A DNA stretch of 57,725 bases from Pseudomonadota bacterium (GTDB lineage Bacteria > Pseudomonadota > Gammaproteobacteria > Xanthomonadales > Xanthomonadaceae). Under the pieces are notes generated by a model. That model ran no database searches, was not told the origin of the DNA, and saw only the letters and a program-made list of their open reading frames with translations. Of the stretch, positions 1 to 9,061 are shown one piece after another. The stretch is from the NCBI GenBank assembly GCA_020161335.1, contig JAIUOJ010000006.1, positions 1-57,725 of the forward strand, given 5' to 3'. The position numbers were made by a program, and so were the translations under genes. Numbering within the stretch: position 1 is the first letter of the stretch; each line of letters starts with the position of its first letter.

Positions 1-69
1 CGCCTCGCGCTTGTTCAGGCCCACTTCCTCGTAGAGCTTTTCGGCCATTTCAGCCTTGGTCAACGCCAC
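1..69 (-). CDS. ihfA: Integration host factor alpha subunit, 5' end only (partial)
   Basis: Only the first 23 codons are in the window. The start is GTG at 69, reading (M)ALTKAEMAEKLYEEVGLNKR, which matches the N-terminus of IhfA (ALTKA-MAE-L---LGL-KR). A GGGGGA Shine-Dalgarno lies just upstream. IHF is the alpha/beta heterodimer that bends DNA in replication, recombination and transcription. The gene follows pheT after an 18-bp gap, the same pheST-ihfA order as in Escherichia coli, which supports the call. The DNA-binding beta arm lies outside the window and could not be checked. Confidence 0.9.
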   Translation of the reverse strand, partial: MALTKAEMAEKLYEEVGLNKREA

Positions 70-87
70 GCTGTCCCCCAAGCCACG

Positions 88-2478
88 CTAGCTTCTGATC
101 CGTGCGCCGTGTTCGTCCTGCAACGCGGCGATGACCCCAGCGATCGCCACGTCCACGTCGCGGTCGGTCAGAGTGCGTGAATTGTCTTGCAGAATCAAGC
201 CTGTGGCGAGACTTCTGAAGCCCGCCTCGACCCCCTTGCCGGCATAACGATCGAACAGCCGGACATCGGCCAGCAGCGCGCCCGCGGCGCGCCGGATGGT
301 GGCCTCCAGGGCGGCCCAGGGCACCGTGTCCGGGGCGACGAACGCGAGGTCCCGGCGGACGGACGGGAAGCGCGACAGCGCCTGCGCCCGCGGCAGGGCG
401 CGCCGTTGCAGCGCCGGCAGGTCGAGCTCGAAGGCGACCACGGCGTGGTCCAGGCCCAGCGCGCGCAGCAGCCGCGGATGCAGTTCGCCGATCCAGCCCA
501 CGCGCTGGCCGTCGCGCCAGACGTCGGCCGAGCGCCCCGGGTGGCCGTGCGCGGCGGTCGACGGGCGGTATTCGAGGCGTCCGCCGGCACAGGCGGCCAG
601 GCTTTCGAGGTCGCCCTTGAGGTCGTGGACGTCCACCGCGCGCGTCGGCACGCCCCACTGCTCGGCATGCGCGGCGCCGGTCGCGACCATGGCGATGCGC
701 TGGGTCTCCATCGGCGCGCCGCCGTCGACGGCGGCATGGAACACCTTGCCGATCTCGAACAGCCGCACCCGCGACTGCTGGCGGGCCAGGTTGTGCGCAA
801 GCGCGCCGACCAGCCCGGGCAGCAGCTGCGTGCGCATCACGCCGAGCTCCGCGCTGAGCGGGTTGGCCAGCGGCACGCTGCCCTCGCCCGCCTGCCAGTG
901 CTGCAGCAGCGCGGCATCGACGAAGGCGTAGTTGACGGTCTCGAACGCATCGCGCGCGACCAGCTGCCGGCGCACGGTGGCCTCGTCGACGCGCGTTTCC
1001 GTCGGTGCGGCCAGCCGGGTGGCGCCGCCGGGCAGGGTCGCCGGGAGGGCGTCGTAGCCGTGGATGCGCGCCACCTCCTCGATCAGGTCCTCCTCGATCG
1101 CCAGGTCGAAGCGGCGCGACGGCGGCGTGACCAGCCAGCCCGCATCGACCGGCTCGACCGCCAGCCCCAGCGTGCGCAGGATGCGCTCCACCTCGCCGTC
1201 GTCGATCGACAGGCCGAGGACGCGCGCCAGGCGCGCGTGCCGCAGCAGCACCGGCCTGGGCCTGGCGAGGTGCGCGTCGAGCACCGTGTCCTGCAGCGGA
1301 CCGGGCACGCCGCCGGCGACGTCGAGAATCAGGCGCGTGGCGTACTCCACCGCGATCGGCGGCAGCTCCGGATCGACGCCGCGCTCGAAGCGGTGGCCGG
1401 CATCGGTATGCAGGCCCAGGCGCCGCGGCCGGCCGATGATCGCCGACGGGATCCAGTGCGCGGCTTCGAGGAAGACGTTCTGCGTGGCATCGGTGACACG
1501 GGTGTCGAGCCCGCCCATGATCCCGCCCAACGCCACCGCGCGCGCGCCCTCGCCACCGCGGCCATCGGCCACCACCAGGAAATCGTCGTCGAGCGCCACG
1601 TTGCGGCCATCGAGCAGCGCCAGCGATTCGCCGGCGCGCGCAGGCCGCACCACGATCGCGCCCTGCAGCGCATCGCGGTCGAAGGCGTGCATCGGCTGGC
1701 CGAGCTCCAGCATCACGTACTGGGTGACGTCGACCAGGAAGCTGATCGGACGCACGCCGGAACGGCGCAGGCGCTCGGCCATCCACACCGGCGTGCGCAC
1801 CGTGGCATCGACGCCCTCGATCACGCGCCCGGCGAAGCGCGGCACGCGCGCGCCGGCCTGCAGCGACACCGCCATCGCCGCATCGCCCCGCGCGGGCACC
1901 GGCACCGGATCGAAGGGCGCGACCTCGCCGTTGACGGCAGCGGCCACGTCGTAGGCGATGCCGCGCACACTGAAGCAGTCGGCGCGGTTGGGCGTGAGCT
2001 TGATCTCGATGCTGGCGTCGGGCAGGCCGAGGTAGGTCGCCAGCGGGGTGCCCACCGGCGCGTCGTCCGGCAGTTCCAGCAGGCCGGAGGCATCGGCATC
2101 GAGGCCCAGCTCCTTCGCCGAGCACAGCATGCCGTTCGACTCGACGCCGCGCAGCTTCGCGGCCTTGATCGTGAGTTCCCCGATGGTGGCGCCGATCATG
2201 GCCAGCGGCGCGACCAGGCCCGCGCGCGCATTCGGCGCGCCGCAGACGATCTGCAGCGGCGCGGCGCCGCCGGCATCGACCTGGCACACCTGCAGGCGAT
2301 CGGCCTCGGGATGCCTGTCGGCGGACACGATGCGCGCAACCACCACGCCCTCCAGCCCTTCGCCGAGTACGTCGACGGCCTCGACCTCGAGGCCGATCGC
2401 GGTCAGCACTTCGGCCAGGCGCTCGCGCGTGGCGTCGGTGGGGACGTGTTGGCGGAGCCAGTGTTCGGAGAACTTCAT
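88..2478 (-). CDS. pheT: Phenylalanyl-tRNA synthetase beta subunit
   Basis: 796 residues, the usual length for bacterial PheT. It starts MKFSEHWLRQHV, followed by the EMAP/OB-fold tRNA-binding domain (residues about 40-150), the B3/B4 editing domain with PISFLVDVTQYVMLELGQPMH around residue 245, a B5 domain and a C-terminal anticodon-binding domain (FPSVRRDLAF). With PheS it forms the alpha2beta2 enzyme that charges tRNA-Phe; beta supplies editing and tRNA recognition. It lies 182 bp downstream of pheS, and a dispersed repeat occupies most of that gap, so pheS and pheT are not tightly coupled here. The stop is TAG. Coding is intact. Confidence 0.97.
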   Translation of the reverse strand: MKFSEHWLRQHVPTDATRERLAEVLTAIGLEVEAVDVLGEGLEGVVVARIVSADRHPEADRLQVCQVDAGGAAPLQIVCGAPNARAGLVAPLAMIGATIGELTIKAAKLRGVESNGMLCSAKELGLDADASGLLELPDDAPVGTPLATYLGLPDASIEIKLTPNRADCFSVRGIAYDVAAAVNGEVAPFDPVPVPARGDAAMAVSLQAGARVPRFAGRVIEGVDATVRTPVWMAERLRRSGVRPISFLVDVTQYVMLELGQPMHAFDRDALQGAIVVRPARAGESLALLDGRNVALDDDFLVVADGRGGEGARAVALGGIMGGLDTRVTDATQNVFLEAAHWIPSAIIGRPRRLGLHTDAGHRFERGVDPELPPIAVEYATRLILDVAGGVPGPLQDTVLDAHLARPRPVLLRHARLARVLGLSIDDGEVERILRTLGLAVEPVDAGWLVTPPSRRFDLAIEEDLIEEVARIHGYDALPATLPGGATRLAAPTETRVDEATVRRQLVARDAFETVNYAFVDAALLQHWQAGEGSVPLANPLSAELGVMRTQLLPGLVGALAHNLARQQSRVRLFEIGKVFHAAVDGGAPMETQRIAMVATGAAHAEQWGVPTRAVDVHDLKGDLESLAACAGGRLEYRPSTAAHGHPGRSADVWRDGQRVGWIGELHPRLLRALGLDHAVVAFELDLPALQRRALPRAQALSRFPSVRRDLAFVAPDTVPWAALEATIRRAAGALLADVRLFDRYAGKGVEAGFRSLATGLILQDNSRTLTDRDVDVAIAGVIAALQDEHGARIRS

Positions 2479-2489
2479 CTCACCATCCT

Positions 2490-2618
2490 GTCATTCCGGG
2501 CACAGCGAGAAGTGATTTTAGACAGCCCAATGGCTGATCAACCTGCTGCGCCCGGCCTAGCGGAACCAAGATCCCTCGCGGAGCCGGCCCCGAGCGTAGC
2601 CGAAGGGCTCGGGATGAC
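2490..2618. repeat. Dispersed intergenic repeat between pheS and pheT
   Basis: The segment begins GTCATTCC and ends GGGATGAC, so its ends are near inverted repeats, and it contains AGATCCCTCGC. The GTCATCCCGA end followed by a GAGGGA word recurs at 12291, between the amylase and MFS genes. This is the pattern of a short dispersed palindromic repeat of the kind common in intergenic DNA of this group. No ORF in it looks real. It may fold in the pheST transcript. The family assignment is an inference from two copies in this window. Confidence 0.55.
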
Positions 2619-2660
2619 ATCCAACGACTGCAGATCCTGCGCGTCACGCGCTTCCGGCCC

Positions 2661-3797
<1,137 letters not shown>

Positions 3798-4157
3798 TTA
3801 CGCCGTGAGCGCGCCCTTCGCCTTCTCGGCCAGCGCGGCAAACCCGGCCGCGTCGTGCACGGCGATGTCCGCCAGCACCTTGCGGTCAAGGGTGATGCCG
3901 GCCTTGAGCAGGCCGTTCATGAAGCGGCTGTAGCTCATGCCGTTGATGCGGGCCGCGGCATTGATGCGCGTGATCCACAGCGAACGGAAGTTGCGCTTCT
4001 TCTGCTTGCGGCCGATGTAGGCGTACTGACCCGCCTTGATGACCGCCTGCTTGGCGACGCGGAAGACCTTGCGACGGGCGTTGTAGTAGCCCTTCGCGCG
4101 GCCGATGACCTTCTTGTGACGACGGCGCGCCTGCACGCCACGCTTGACTCGTGCCAT
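3798..4157 (-). CDS. rplT: 50S ribosomal protein L20
   Basis: 119 residues, the normal L20 length, starting [20 protein letters not shown]. The basic N-terminal extension and the conserved block [18 protein letters not shown] and [14 protein letters not shown] are all present. L20 is an early assembly protein binding 23S rRNA. In enterobacteria it represses its own operon by binding the rpmI leader. The gene follows rpmI after 13 bp, consistent with co-transcription and possible translational coupling. Confidence 0.98.
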   Translation of the reverse strand: MARVKRGVQARRRHKKVIGRAKGYYNARRKVFRVAKQAVIKAGQYAYIGRKQKKRNFRSLWITRINAAARINGMSYSRFMNGLLKAGITLDRKVLADIAVHDAAGFAALAEKAKGALTA

Positions 4158-4170
4158 TGTTCAGCCCTCC

Positions 4171-4368
4171 TCAGAGATACGGAAGCATGCGGTCCAGACG
4201 GCCCGCGTCCTCGGCACGAACCATGTTCGTCTGCCGGAGGTTGCGCTTCCGCTTGGTCGCCTTCTTGGTGAGGATGTGGCTGCGGTTGGCGTGGCCTGCC
4301 TTGTACTTGCCGGAAGCGGTCTTCCGGAAGCGCTTGGCCGCGCCCCGATGCGTCTTGATCTTGGGCAT
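4171..4368 (-). CDS. rpmI: 50S ribosomal protein L35
   Basis: 65 residues from ATG at 4368 ([20 protein letters not shown]), the usual L35 length and start. A longer reading frame upstream lacks any L35 similarity. An AAGGA Shine-Dalgarno lies about 10 bases before the ATG. The C-terminal part [12 protein letters not shown] and [16 protein letters not shown] is typical. It is separated from infC by 588 bp rather than the usual short gap, because two copies of a repeat lie between them. Confidence 0.97.
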   Translation of the reverse strand: MPKIKTHRGAAKRFRKTASGKYKAGHANRSHILTKKATKRKRNLRQTNMVRAEDAGRLDRMLPYL

Positions 4369-4956
4369 TGCGATTGTCCTTGGGTTGTATCGAGTACTGG
4401 CCTGGGCGGTGTCCGGATCGATGGACACGCTTTCCTTCCTGCCTGACCGGTTTGTAAGCCCTTGATTCCGATGGAAACGAGGGCGGGTCCAGAGATGTTG
4501 CATACCGCACCCGGCGAACCGGGCCGGCCATTATGCCTGCTGCGGGTTTTCCTTGCAATTCAGGGGGTTCGGGGAGGGCAAACCGGAGCCCGTTCGCCCC
4601 GGCGCGCCGTACCCCTCCCCCTCCCGCCGTGCTGCTCCCCCGCCCGCACGTCCTGCGGCTCGCGCCGGCACTTCCCCCTCCCCCTTTCACGGGGGAGGGC
4701 CGGGGTGGGGGCGAACGACGCAACACCACCTCAAACGCGAAGCGCGCCTCTCGGCGCGCTCCCCCTCCTGCACGACATGTCAGCTGCTGCGCTTTTCCCC
4801 CTCCCCCTTTCACGGGGGAGGGCCTGGGTGGGGGCGAACGACGCAACACCATCTCAAACGCGAAGCGCGCCTCTCGGCGCGCTCCCCCTCCCTTTACCCT
4901 CCCCCGTAAACGGGGAGAGGGGAACCCGATGCCTCACGCGCCTGCGGCGCGTGAGT
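4369..4956. other. 588-bp gap between infC and rpmI
   Basis: There is no convincing gene here. About 220 bp is taken up by two near-identical 97-bp repeats (separate entry), followed by a further CCCTCCCCCGTAAACGGGG inverted repeat next to the infC stop. The roughly 130 bases nearest rpmI would be the mRNA leader where L20 autoregulation acts in enterobacteria. I could not recognise an L20-binding pseudoknot by eye. Confidence 0.6.
4672..4891. repeat. Two tandem copies of a 97-bp palindrome-bearing repeat
   Basis: 4672-4768 and 4795-4891 are nearly identical and lie in the same orientation with a 123-bp period. Each holds CCCTTTCACGGGGGAGGG, then GGTGGGGGCGAACGACGCAA and the palindrome-like GCGCGCCTCTCGGCGCGC. 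Only a few substitutions separate the copies (for example GGCCGGGG/GGCCTGGG and CACC/CATC), so the duplication is recent or homogenised. Related CCCTCTCCCG...GGGAGAGGG elements occur near 7515, 24388, 43535 and 55393. Confidence 0.85.
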
Positions 4957-5478
4957 TCATTTCTTTTTGGGGGCGATCATCATCACCATCTGCCGGCCTT
5001 CGAGGCGCGGGCGGGATTCGATGACGATGTCCTCGCCGAGGTCGGCCTCGATCCGCGCGGCCATCTCGCGACCGAGTTCCTGGTGGCTCATCTCGCGGCC
5101 ACGGAAGCGGATGTTGACCTTGATCTTGTCGCCTTCCTCGAGGAAACCACGCATCTTGCGCAGCTTGATCTGGTAGTCGCCCTCGTCGGTGACCGGACGG
5201 AACTTCACTTCCTTGATCTCGACCTGCTTGGTCTTCTTCTTGGCCTCGTTGGCCTTTTTCTGGGCTTCGAACTTGAACTTGCCGAAGTCCATGATCTTGC
5301 ACACCGGCGGATCGGCGTTCGGCTGGATCTCGACCAGGTCGAGGCCCTCGTCCTCGGCCATCTGCAAGGCTTCGTCGCGCGACAACACGCCGACCATTTC
5401 TCCGTCGGAACCGATCACGCGCACGCGCGGCACGCGGATTTCGTTGTTGCGGCGATTCTGCTTGTCTGGGGTGCTAAT
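4957..5478 (-). CDS. infC: Translation initiation factor IF-3 (ATT start)
   Basis: 173 residues when started at ATT (5478). The protein reads (M)[22 protein letters not shown], which contains the canonical IF-3 N-terminus that a GTG start at 5433 would remove. A GGAG Shine-Dalgarno precedes the ATT by a normal distance. The N-terminal domain is followed by the [16 protein letters not shown] linker and the C-terminal domain ([25 protein letters not shown]). IF-3 binds the 30S subunit and proofreads start codons. In E. coli the AUU start of infC lets IF-3 repress its own translation, and the same logic is inferred here. It lies 93 bp downstream of thrS. Confidence 0.95.
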   Translation of the reverse strand: MSTPDKQNRRNNEIRVPRVRVIGSDGEMVGVLSRDEALQMAEDEGLDLVEIQPNADPPVCKIMDFGKFKFEAQKKANEAKKKTKQVEIKEVKFRPVTDEGDYQIKLRKMRGFLEEGDKIKVNIRFRGREMSHQELGREMAARIEADLGEDIVIESRPRLEGRQMVMMIAPKKK

Positions 5479-5571
5479 ACGGCTGTCTCCAAGGGGGAAG
5501 AATCCGGCGGCGCGGGGGCCGCCGGGCGTTCAAAGACGGATTTTTAACGGAATCCGGCTGCGATACAACTG

Positions 5572-7476
5572 TCAGGCATGGCTTTCCGCCGCCAGCCGGG
5601 CGGCAAAATCGGCCACCGGCATGGTGCCCAGGTCCTCGCCGGCACGGGTCCGGACCGCCACCGACCCGGACGCCTTCTCGCGGTCGCCGACCACCAGCAG
5701 GTACGGCACCCGCTGCAGGGTGTGCTCGCGGATCTTGTAGCCGACCTTCTCGTTGCGCACGTCGGAGATGGCCCTGAACCCTTGTGAATTCAAGGCCTTG
5801 GCCATATCGCCCACGGCATCGGCCTGGGCATCGGTGATGTTCATCACCACCGCCTGGACCGGCGCCAGCCACGCCGGGAACTGGCCGGCGTGGTGCTCGA
5901 TCAGGATGCCGATGAAGCGCTCCATCGAGCCGACGATGGCCCGGTGCAGCATCACCGGGGTCTGTTTCTGGCTGTGTTCATCCACGTACTCGGCGCCGAG
6001 CCGGCCGGGCATCATGAAATCGACCTGCATGGTGCCGAGCTGCCAGGTGCGGCCGATGGCGTCCTTGAGGTGGTACTCGATCTTCGGGCCGTAGAACGCG
6101 CCCTCGCCCGGCAGCTCCTCCCACTCGACGCCCGAGGCACGCAGCGCGTCGCGCAGGGCGGCTTCGGCCTTGTCCCACGTCGCGTCGTCGCCGAGGCGCG
6201 ATTCGGGACGCAGCGCGATCTTGATCTGGATCTCGTTGAAACCGAAATCTTCGTAGACCTTCAGCGCCTGCGCGTGGAACGCACGCACTTCGGCTTCCAC
6301 CTGGTCGGGCGTGCAGAACACATGGCCGTCGTCCTGGGTGAAACCGCGCACGCGCAGGATGCCGTGCAGCGCGCCCGAGGGTTCGTTGCGATGGCAGCTG
6401 CCAAACTCGCCGTAGCGGATCGGCAGGTCGCGATAGCTGTGCAGGCCCTGGTTGAACACCTGCACGTGGCCCGGGCAGTTCATCGGCTTCAGCGCGTACG
6501 TCCGCTTTTCGGACTCGGTGAAGAACATGTTGTCCTTGTAGTTGTCCCAGTGGCCGGACTTCTTCCACAGCTCGACGTCGAGGATCTGCGGGCAGCGCAC
6601 TTCGCCGTAGCCGGTCTCGCGGTACACGCGGCGCATGTACTGCTCGACCACCTGCCAGATCGACCAGCCCTTCGGATGCCAGAACACCAGGCCCGGCGCT
6701 TCTTCCTGCAGGTGGAACAGGTCCTGCTGCTTGCCGATCTTGCGATGGTCGCGCTTCTCGGCTTCCTCGATGCGCTGGATGTAGGCCTTGAGCTGCTTTT
6801 CGTCCGCCCACGCGGTGCCGTAGATGCGCTGCAGCTGCTCGTTCCTGGAATCGCCGCGCCAGTAGGCGCCGGAAATGCGGGTGAGCCTGAACGCCTTGAG
6901 GAAGCGCGTGTTGGGCACGTGCGGGCCGCGGCACATGTCCACGTATTCCTGGTGGTGGTACAGGCCCATCGCGGTGACTTCGGGGCCCATGTCGTCGATC
7001 AGGCGAAGCTTGTAGTCCTCGCCGCGCGACTTGAACGTGGCGATGACTTCGTCGCGCGGCGTCACCTTCTTGACCACGTCGTAGTCCTGCGCGATCAGCT
7101 CACGCATGCGCTGCTCGATCGCCGCCATGTCCTCGGGCGTGAACGGGCGCTCGTGCCAGATGTCGTAGTAGAAGCCGTCCTCGATCACCGGGCCGATCAC
7201 CATCTTGGCCTCGGGATAGAGCTGCTTCACCGCGTGCCCCACGAGGTGCGCGGCGGAGTGGCGGATGATGTCCACGCCCTCGGCGTCCTTCGGGGTGAGG
7301 ATCTGCAGCGAGGCGTCGTGGTCGATGAGGTCCGACGCGTCGACCTGGCGGCCATCGACCTTGCCGGCCACGGTGGCCTTGGCCAGCCCGGGACCGATCG
7401 ACTGGGCGACCTCCATCACCGAGACGGGATGGTCGAACTCGCGGCGGCTGCCGTCGGGGAGCGTGATTGTGATCAT
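5572..7476 (-). CDS. thrS: Threonyl-tRNA synthetase
   Basis: 634 residues from ATG at 7476 ([20 protein letters not shown]), the standard start of ThrRS. It has an N-terminal TGS domain (about 1-61), the editing/SAD domain with the zinc-type motif [16 protein letters not shown] near residue 73, the class II catalytic core (motif 2 [25 protein letters not shown], written here as a reading span only in part: [12 protein letters not shown]) and the anticodon-binding domain (QAVVMNI to the end). It charges tRNA-Thr. It heads the thrS-infC-rpmI-rplT-pheST-ihfA cluster. A candidate leader-peptide attenuator lies upstream (separate entries). E. coli ThrRS instead represses its own translation by binding a tRNA-like operator. 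Confidence 0.97.
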   Translation of the reverse strand: MITITLPDGSRREFDHPVSVMEVAQSIGPGLAKATVAGKVDGRQVDASDLIDHDASLQILTPKDAEGVDIIRHSAAHLVGHAVKQLYPEAKMVIGPVIEDGFYYDIWHERPFTPEDMAAIEQRMRELIAQDYDVVKKVTPRDEVIATFKSRGEDYKLRLIDDMGPEVTAMGLYHHQEYVDMCRGPHVPNTRFLKAFRLTRISGAYWRGDSRNEQLQRIYGTAWADEKQLKAYIQRIEEAEKRDHRKIGKQQDLFHLQEEAPGLVFWHPKGWSIWQVVEQYMRRVYRETGYGEVRCPQILDVELWKKSGHWDNYKDNMFFTESEKRTYALKPMNCPGHVQVFNQGLHSYRDLPIRYGEFGSCHRNEPSGALHGILRVRGFTQDDGHVFCTPDQVEAEVRAFHAQALKVYEDFGFNEIQIKIALRPESRLGDDATWDKAEAALRDALRASGVEWEELPGEGAFYGPKIEYHLKDAIGRTWQLGTMQVDFMMPGRLGAEYVDEHSQKQTPVMLHRAIVGSMERFIGILIEHHAGQFPAWLAPVQAVVMNITDAQADAVGDMAKALNSQGFRAISDVRNEKVGYKIREHTLQRVPYLLVVGDREKASGSVAVRTRAGEDLGTMPVADFAARLAAESHA

Positions 7477-7685
7477 GTCGGAGCCGGAAATGGAGATTGA
7501 AAATTCGGAGAGACCGCCCCTTCTCCCGCATGCGGGAGACGGTGGCGCGCAGCGCCGGATGAGGGGCTGTTCATTGCGCGCCTTCCGCTCGCGCCCCCAA
7601 CCGCCCTCCGGGCACCTTCCCCCGCAAGCAGGGGAAGGGAAGTCCCGAGGAGAATTGCTTCGCGACTGGAAGCCCCGCACGCAAC

Positions 7686-7708
7686 AAAAAAGGACGCCGG
7701 GCGTCCTT
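7686..7708 (-). terminator. Intrinsic terminator in the thrS leader (candidate attenuator)
   Basis: On the minus strand AGGACGC and GCGTCCT form a perfect seven-pair stem with a three-base loop, directly followed by TTTTTT. It starts about 22 bases after the stop of the Thr-rich leader peptide and lies 210 bases before thrS, so it cannot be the end of another gene on that strand. The position fits a transcription attenuator. An antiterminator pairing was not resolved by eye. Confidence 0.75.
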
Positions 7709-7730
7709 CGCATGCCTCGGGAACCGGGAT

Positions 7731-7757
7731 TCAGCAGTGGGCGGTGGTAGTGCTCAT
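7731..7757 (-). CDS. Putative threonine leader peptide of thrS (8 aa)
   Basis: ATG at 7757 opens the frame [12 protein letters not shown]. Three of eight codons are adjacent Thr codons (ACT ACC ACC). The peptide lies about 50 bases downstream of a TAGAAT box and 22 bases upstream of a U-tailed hairpin, with thrS following. This is the arrangement of ribosome-mediated attenuation, where scarcity of charged tRNA-Thr stalls the ribosome and prevents the terminator. The Shine-Dalgarno is weak, which lowers confidence. Chance occurrence of three Thr codons in such a short ORF is possible. Confidence 0.5.
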   Translation of the reverse strand: MSTTTAHC

Positions 7758-7812
7758 GTCGCACGCTCGGCCGGCGTTGCCGCGGGCCACCCTGTGGGCA
7801 GGTCAGGGCGCG

Positions 7813-7818
7813 ATTCTA
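7813..7818 (-). promoter_or_regulatory. Candidate -10 box of the thrS leader promoter
   Basis: TAGAAT on the minus strand, followed about 7 bases later by a possible start of transcription near 7806 and then the leader peptide. No good -35 hexamer is visible at the right spacing. The same TAGAAT hexamer serves as the likely -10 of tRNA-Asn and purE in this window. Confidence 0.4.
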
Positions 7819-7881
7819 CCCCGGATCGGGATGCTGCGCCGCACCGTGCCGCCCGCCGGGCGGGTGGCATCATGCCCCCAC

Positions 7882-8925
7882 ATGAGCGACCACGGCACCA
7901 ACATCCGGGGCAAGGCCACCTCCCTGGACATCGCGCACCTGGCCGGGGTGTCGCAGCCGACCGTGTCGCGGGCGCTGCGCGGCAGCCCGATGGTCAGCGA
8001 GGAGACCCGCAAGCGCATCCTCGCCATCGCCGAGCAGCTCAACTACAAGGTCGACAAGAACGCCTCCAACCTGCGCGCGCAGCAGTCCGGCACGCTGGCC
8101 CTGCTGCTGTTCGAGGACCCGACCTCGGACGAGTCGCATATCAACCCGTTCTTCCTGCCGATGCTGGGGTCGATCACCCGCACCTGCGCCAAGCTCGGCA
8201 AGGACCTGCTGATCTCGTTCCAGCAGCTGTCCCACGACTGGCACGCCGACTATGCCGACAGCCACAAGGCCGACGGCCTGATCCTGCTCGGCTACGGCGA
8301 CTACCTCGCCTACGAGGGCCGGCTGGCGTCGCTGCTGGGACAGGGCACGCCGTTCGTGCGCTGGGGCGCGGTGCTGCCCGACCAGCCCGGGCTGTCGATC
8401 GGCTGCGACAACGTCGGCGGCGGCCGCCTGGCCGGTACGCACCTGGCCTCGCTCGGCCGCCGGCAGGTGGCCTTCCTCGGCGACGCCTCCAGCCATTACC
8501 CGGAATTCCTCGAGCGCTACGAGGGCTGCGATGCGGCCCTGCGCGAGGTCGGCGCCGCGATGGACCGGTCGCTGCAGGTCGACGCCGAAAGTTCGGAGGA
8601 ATCCGGCGAGGCCGCGGCCCAGGTGCTGCTGTCGCGGGGACGGCCGTTCGACGCCGTGTTCGCCGCCAGCGACCTGATCGCCATCGGCGCCATGCGCGAA
8701 CTGGCGCGGCATGGCCTGCGCATCCCGCAGGACGTCGCCGTGGTCGGCTTCGACGACATTCCCGCCGCCCGCATCGCCACTCCGGCACTGACCACGGTCA
8801 CCCAGGACACCACCCGCGCCGGCGAACTGCTGGTCGCCAAGCTGGTGGCCCTGCTCAAGGGCGAACCGGCCGGCAGCGAACGCCTGCCGACCTCGCTCGC
8901 GGTGCGCGCCTCCACCGCCGGCTGA
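7882..8925 (+). CDS. LacI-family transcriptional regulator
   Basis: 347 residues from ATG at 7882 (MSDHGTNIRGKATSLDIAHL). A LacI-type helix-turn-helix and hinge occupy about residues 13-65 (LDIAHLAGVSQPTVSRALRG). A periplasmic-binding-protein-like effector domain follows (DGLILLGYGDYLAYEGRL, DAVFAASDLIAIGAMRELARHG, VAVVGFDDIPAARIATPALTT). The adjacent genes encode an amylase, an MFS sugar carrier and glucosidases, so it is likely the maltodextrin-responsive repressor. Its likely sites are the two ATACGTAT palindromes at 14029 and 18676, whose even symmetry suits a LacI-type dimer. The effector and the operator assignment are inferences. Confidence 0.85.
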   Translation: MSDHGTNIRGKATSLDIAHLAGVSQPTVSRALRGSPMVSEETRKRILAIAEQLNYKVDKNASNLRAQQSGTLALLLFEDPTSDESHINPFFLPMLGSITRTCAKLGKDLLISFQQLSHDWHADYADSHKADGLILLGYGDYLAYEGRLASLLGQGTPFVRWGAVLPDQPGLSIGCDNVGGGRLAGTHLASLGRRQVAFLGDASSHYPEFLERYEGCDAALREVGAAMDRSLQVDAESSEESGEAAAQVLLSRGRPFDAVFAASDLIAIGAMRELARHGLRIPQDVAVVGFDDIPAARIATPALTTVTQDTTRAGELLVAKLVALLKGEPAGSERLPTSLAVRASTAG

Positions 8926-9061
8926 CGGCTGGAACATCAACCCCGTTGCGCGCCCTGCGCCGTTGATGCTCTGGCGCCAACGCCGCAAACCGATTCTCAT
9001 ATGCGCACCTGCCGGGACCGCTCCGCGCAGGCCACCCGATGTCCACAAGGAACACGCTTCA

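Larger units (their letters stand above)
7477..7881. other. Leader of thrS and divergent region to the LacI-family gene
   Basis: 405 bp between thrS and the divergent regulator. Reading on the minus strand from the regulator, it holds a candidate -10 box, a Thr-rich mini-ORF, a U-tailed hairpin and then a copy of the dispersed CCCTTCTCCCGC-type repeat (about 7515-7641). Its palindromic halves are CTCCCGCATGCGGGAG and CCTTCCCCCGCAAGCAGGGGAAGG. The last 70 bases before the regulator carry no recognisable operator. Confidence 0.6.

Noticed and set aside
2479..2660. Small gene between pheS and pheT
   Set aside because: The only ORFs there consist of repeat sequence without a Shine-Dalgarno or conserved residues.
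4672..4891. CRISPR array
   Set aside because: Only two copies with a 123-bp period, no regular 30-40-bp spacers and no cas genes in the window.
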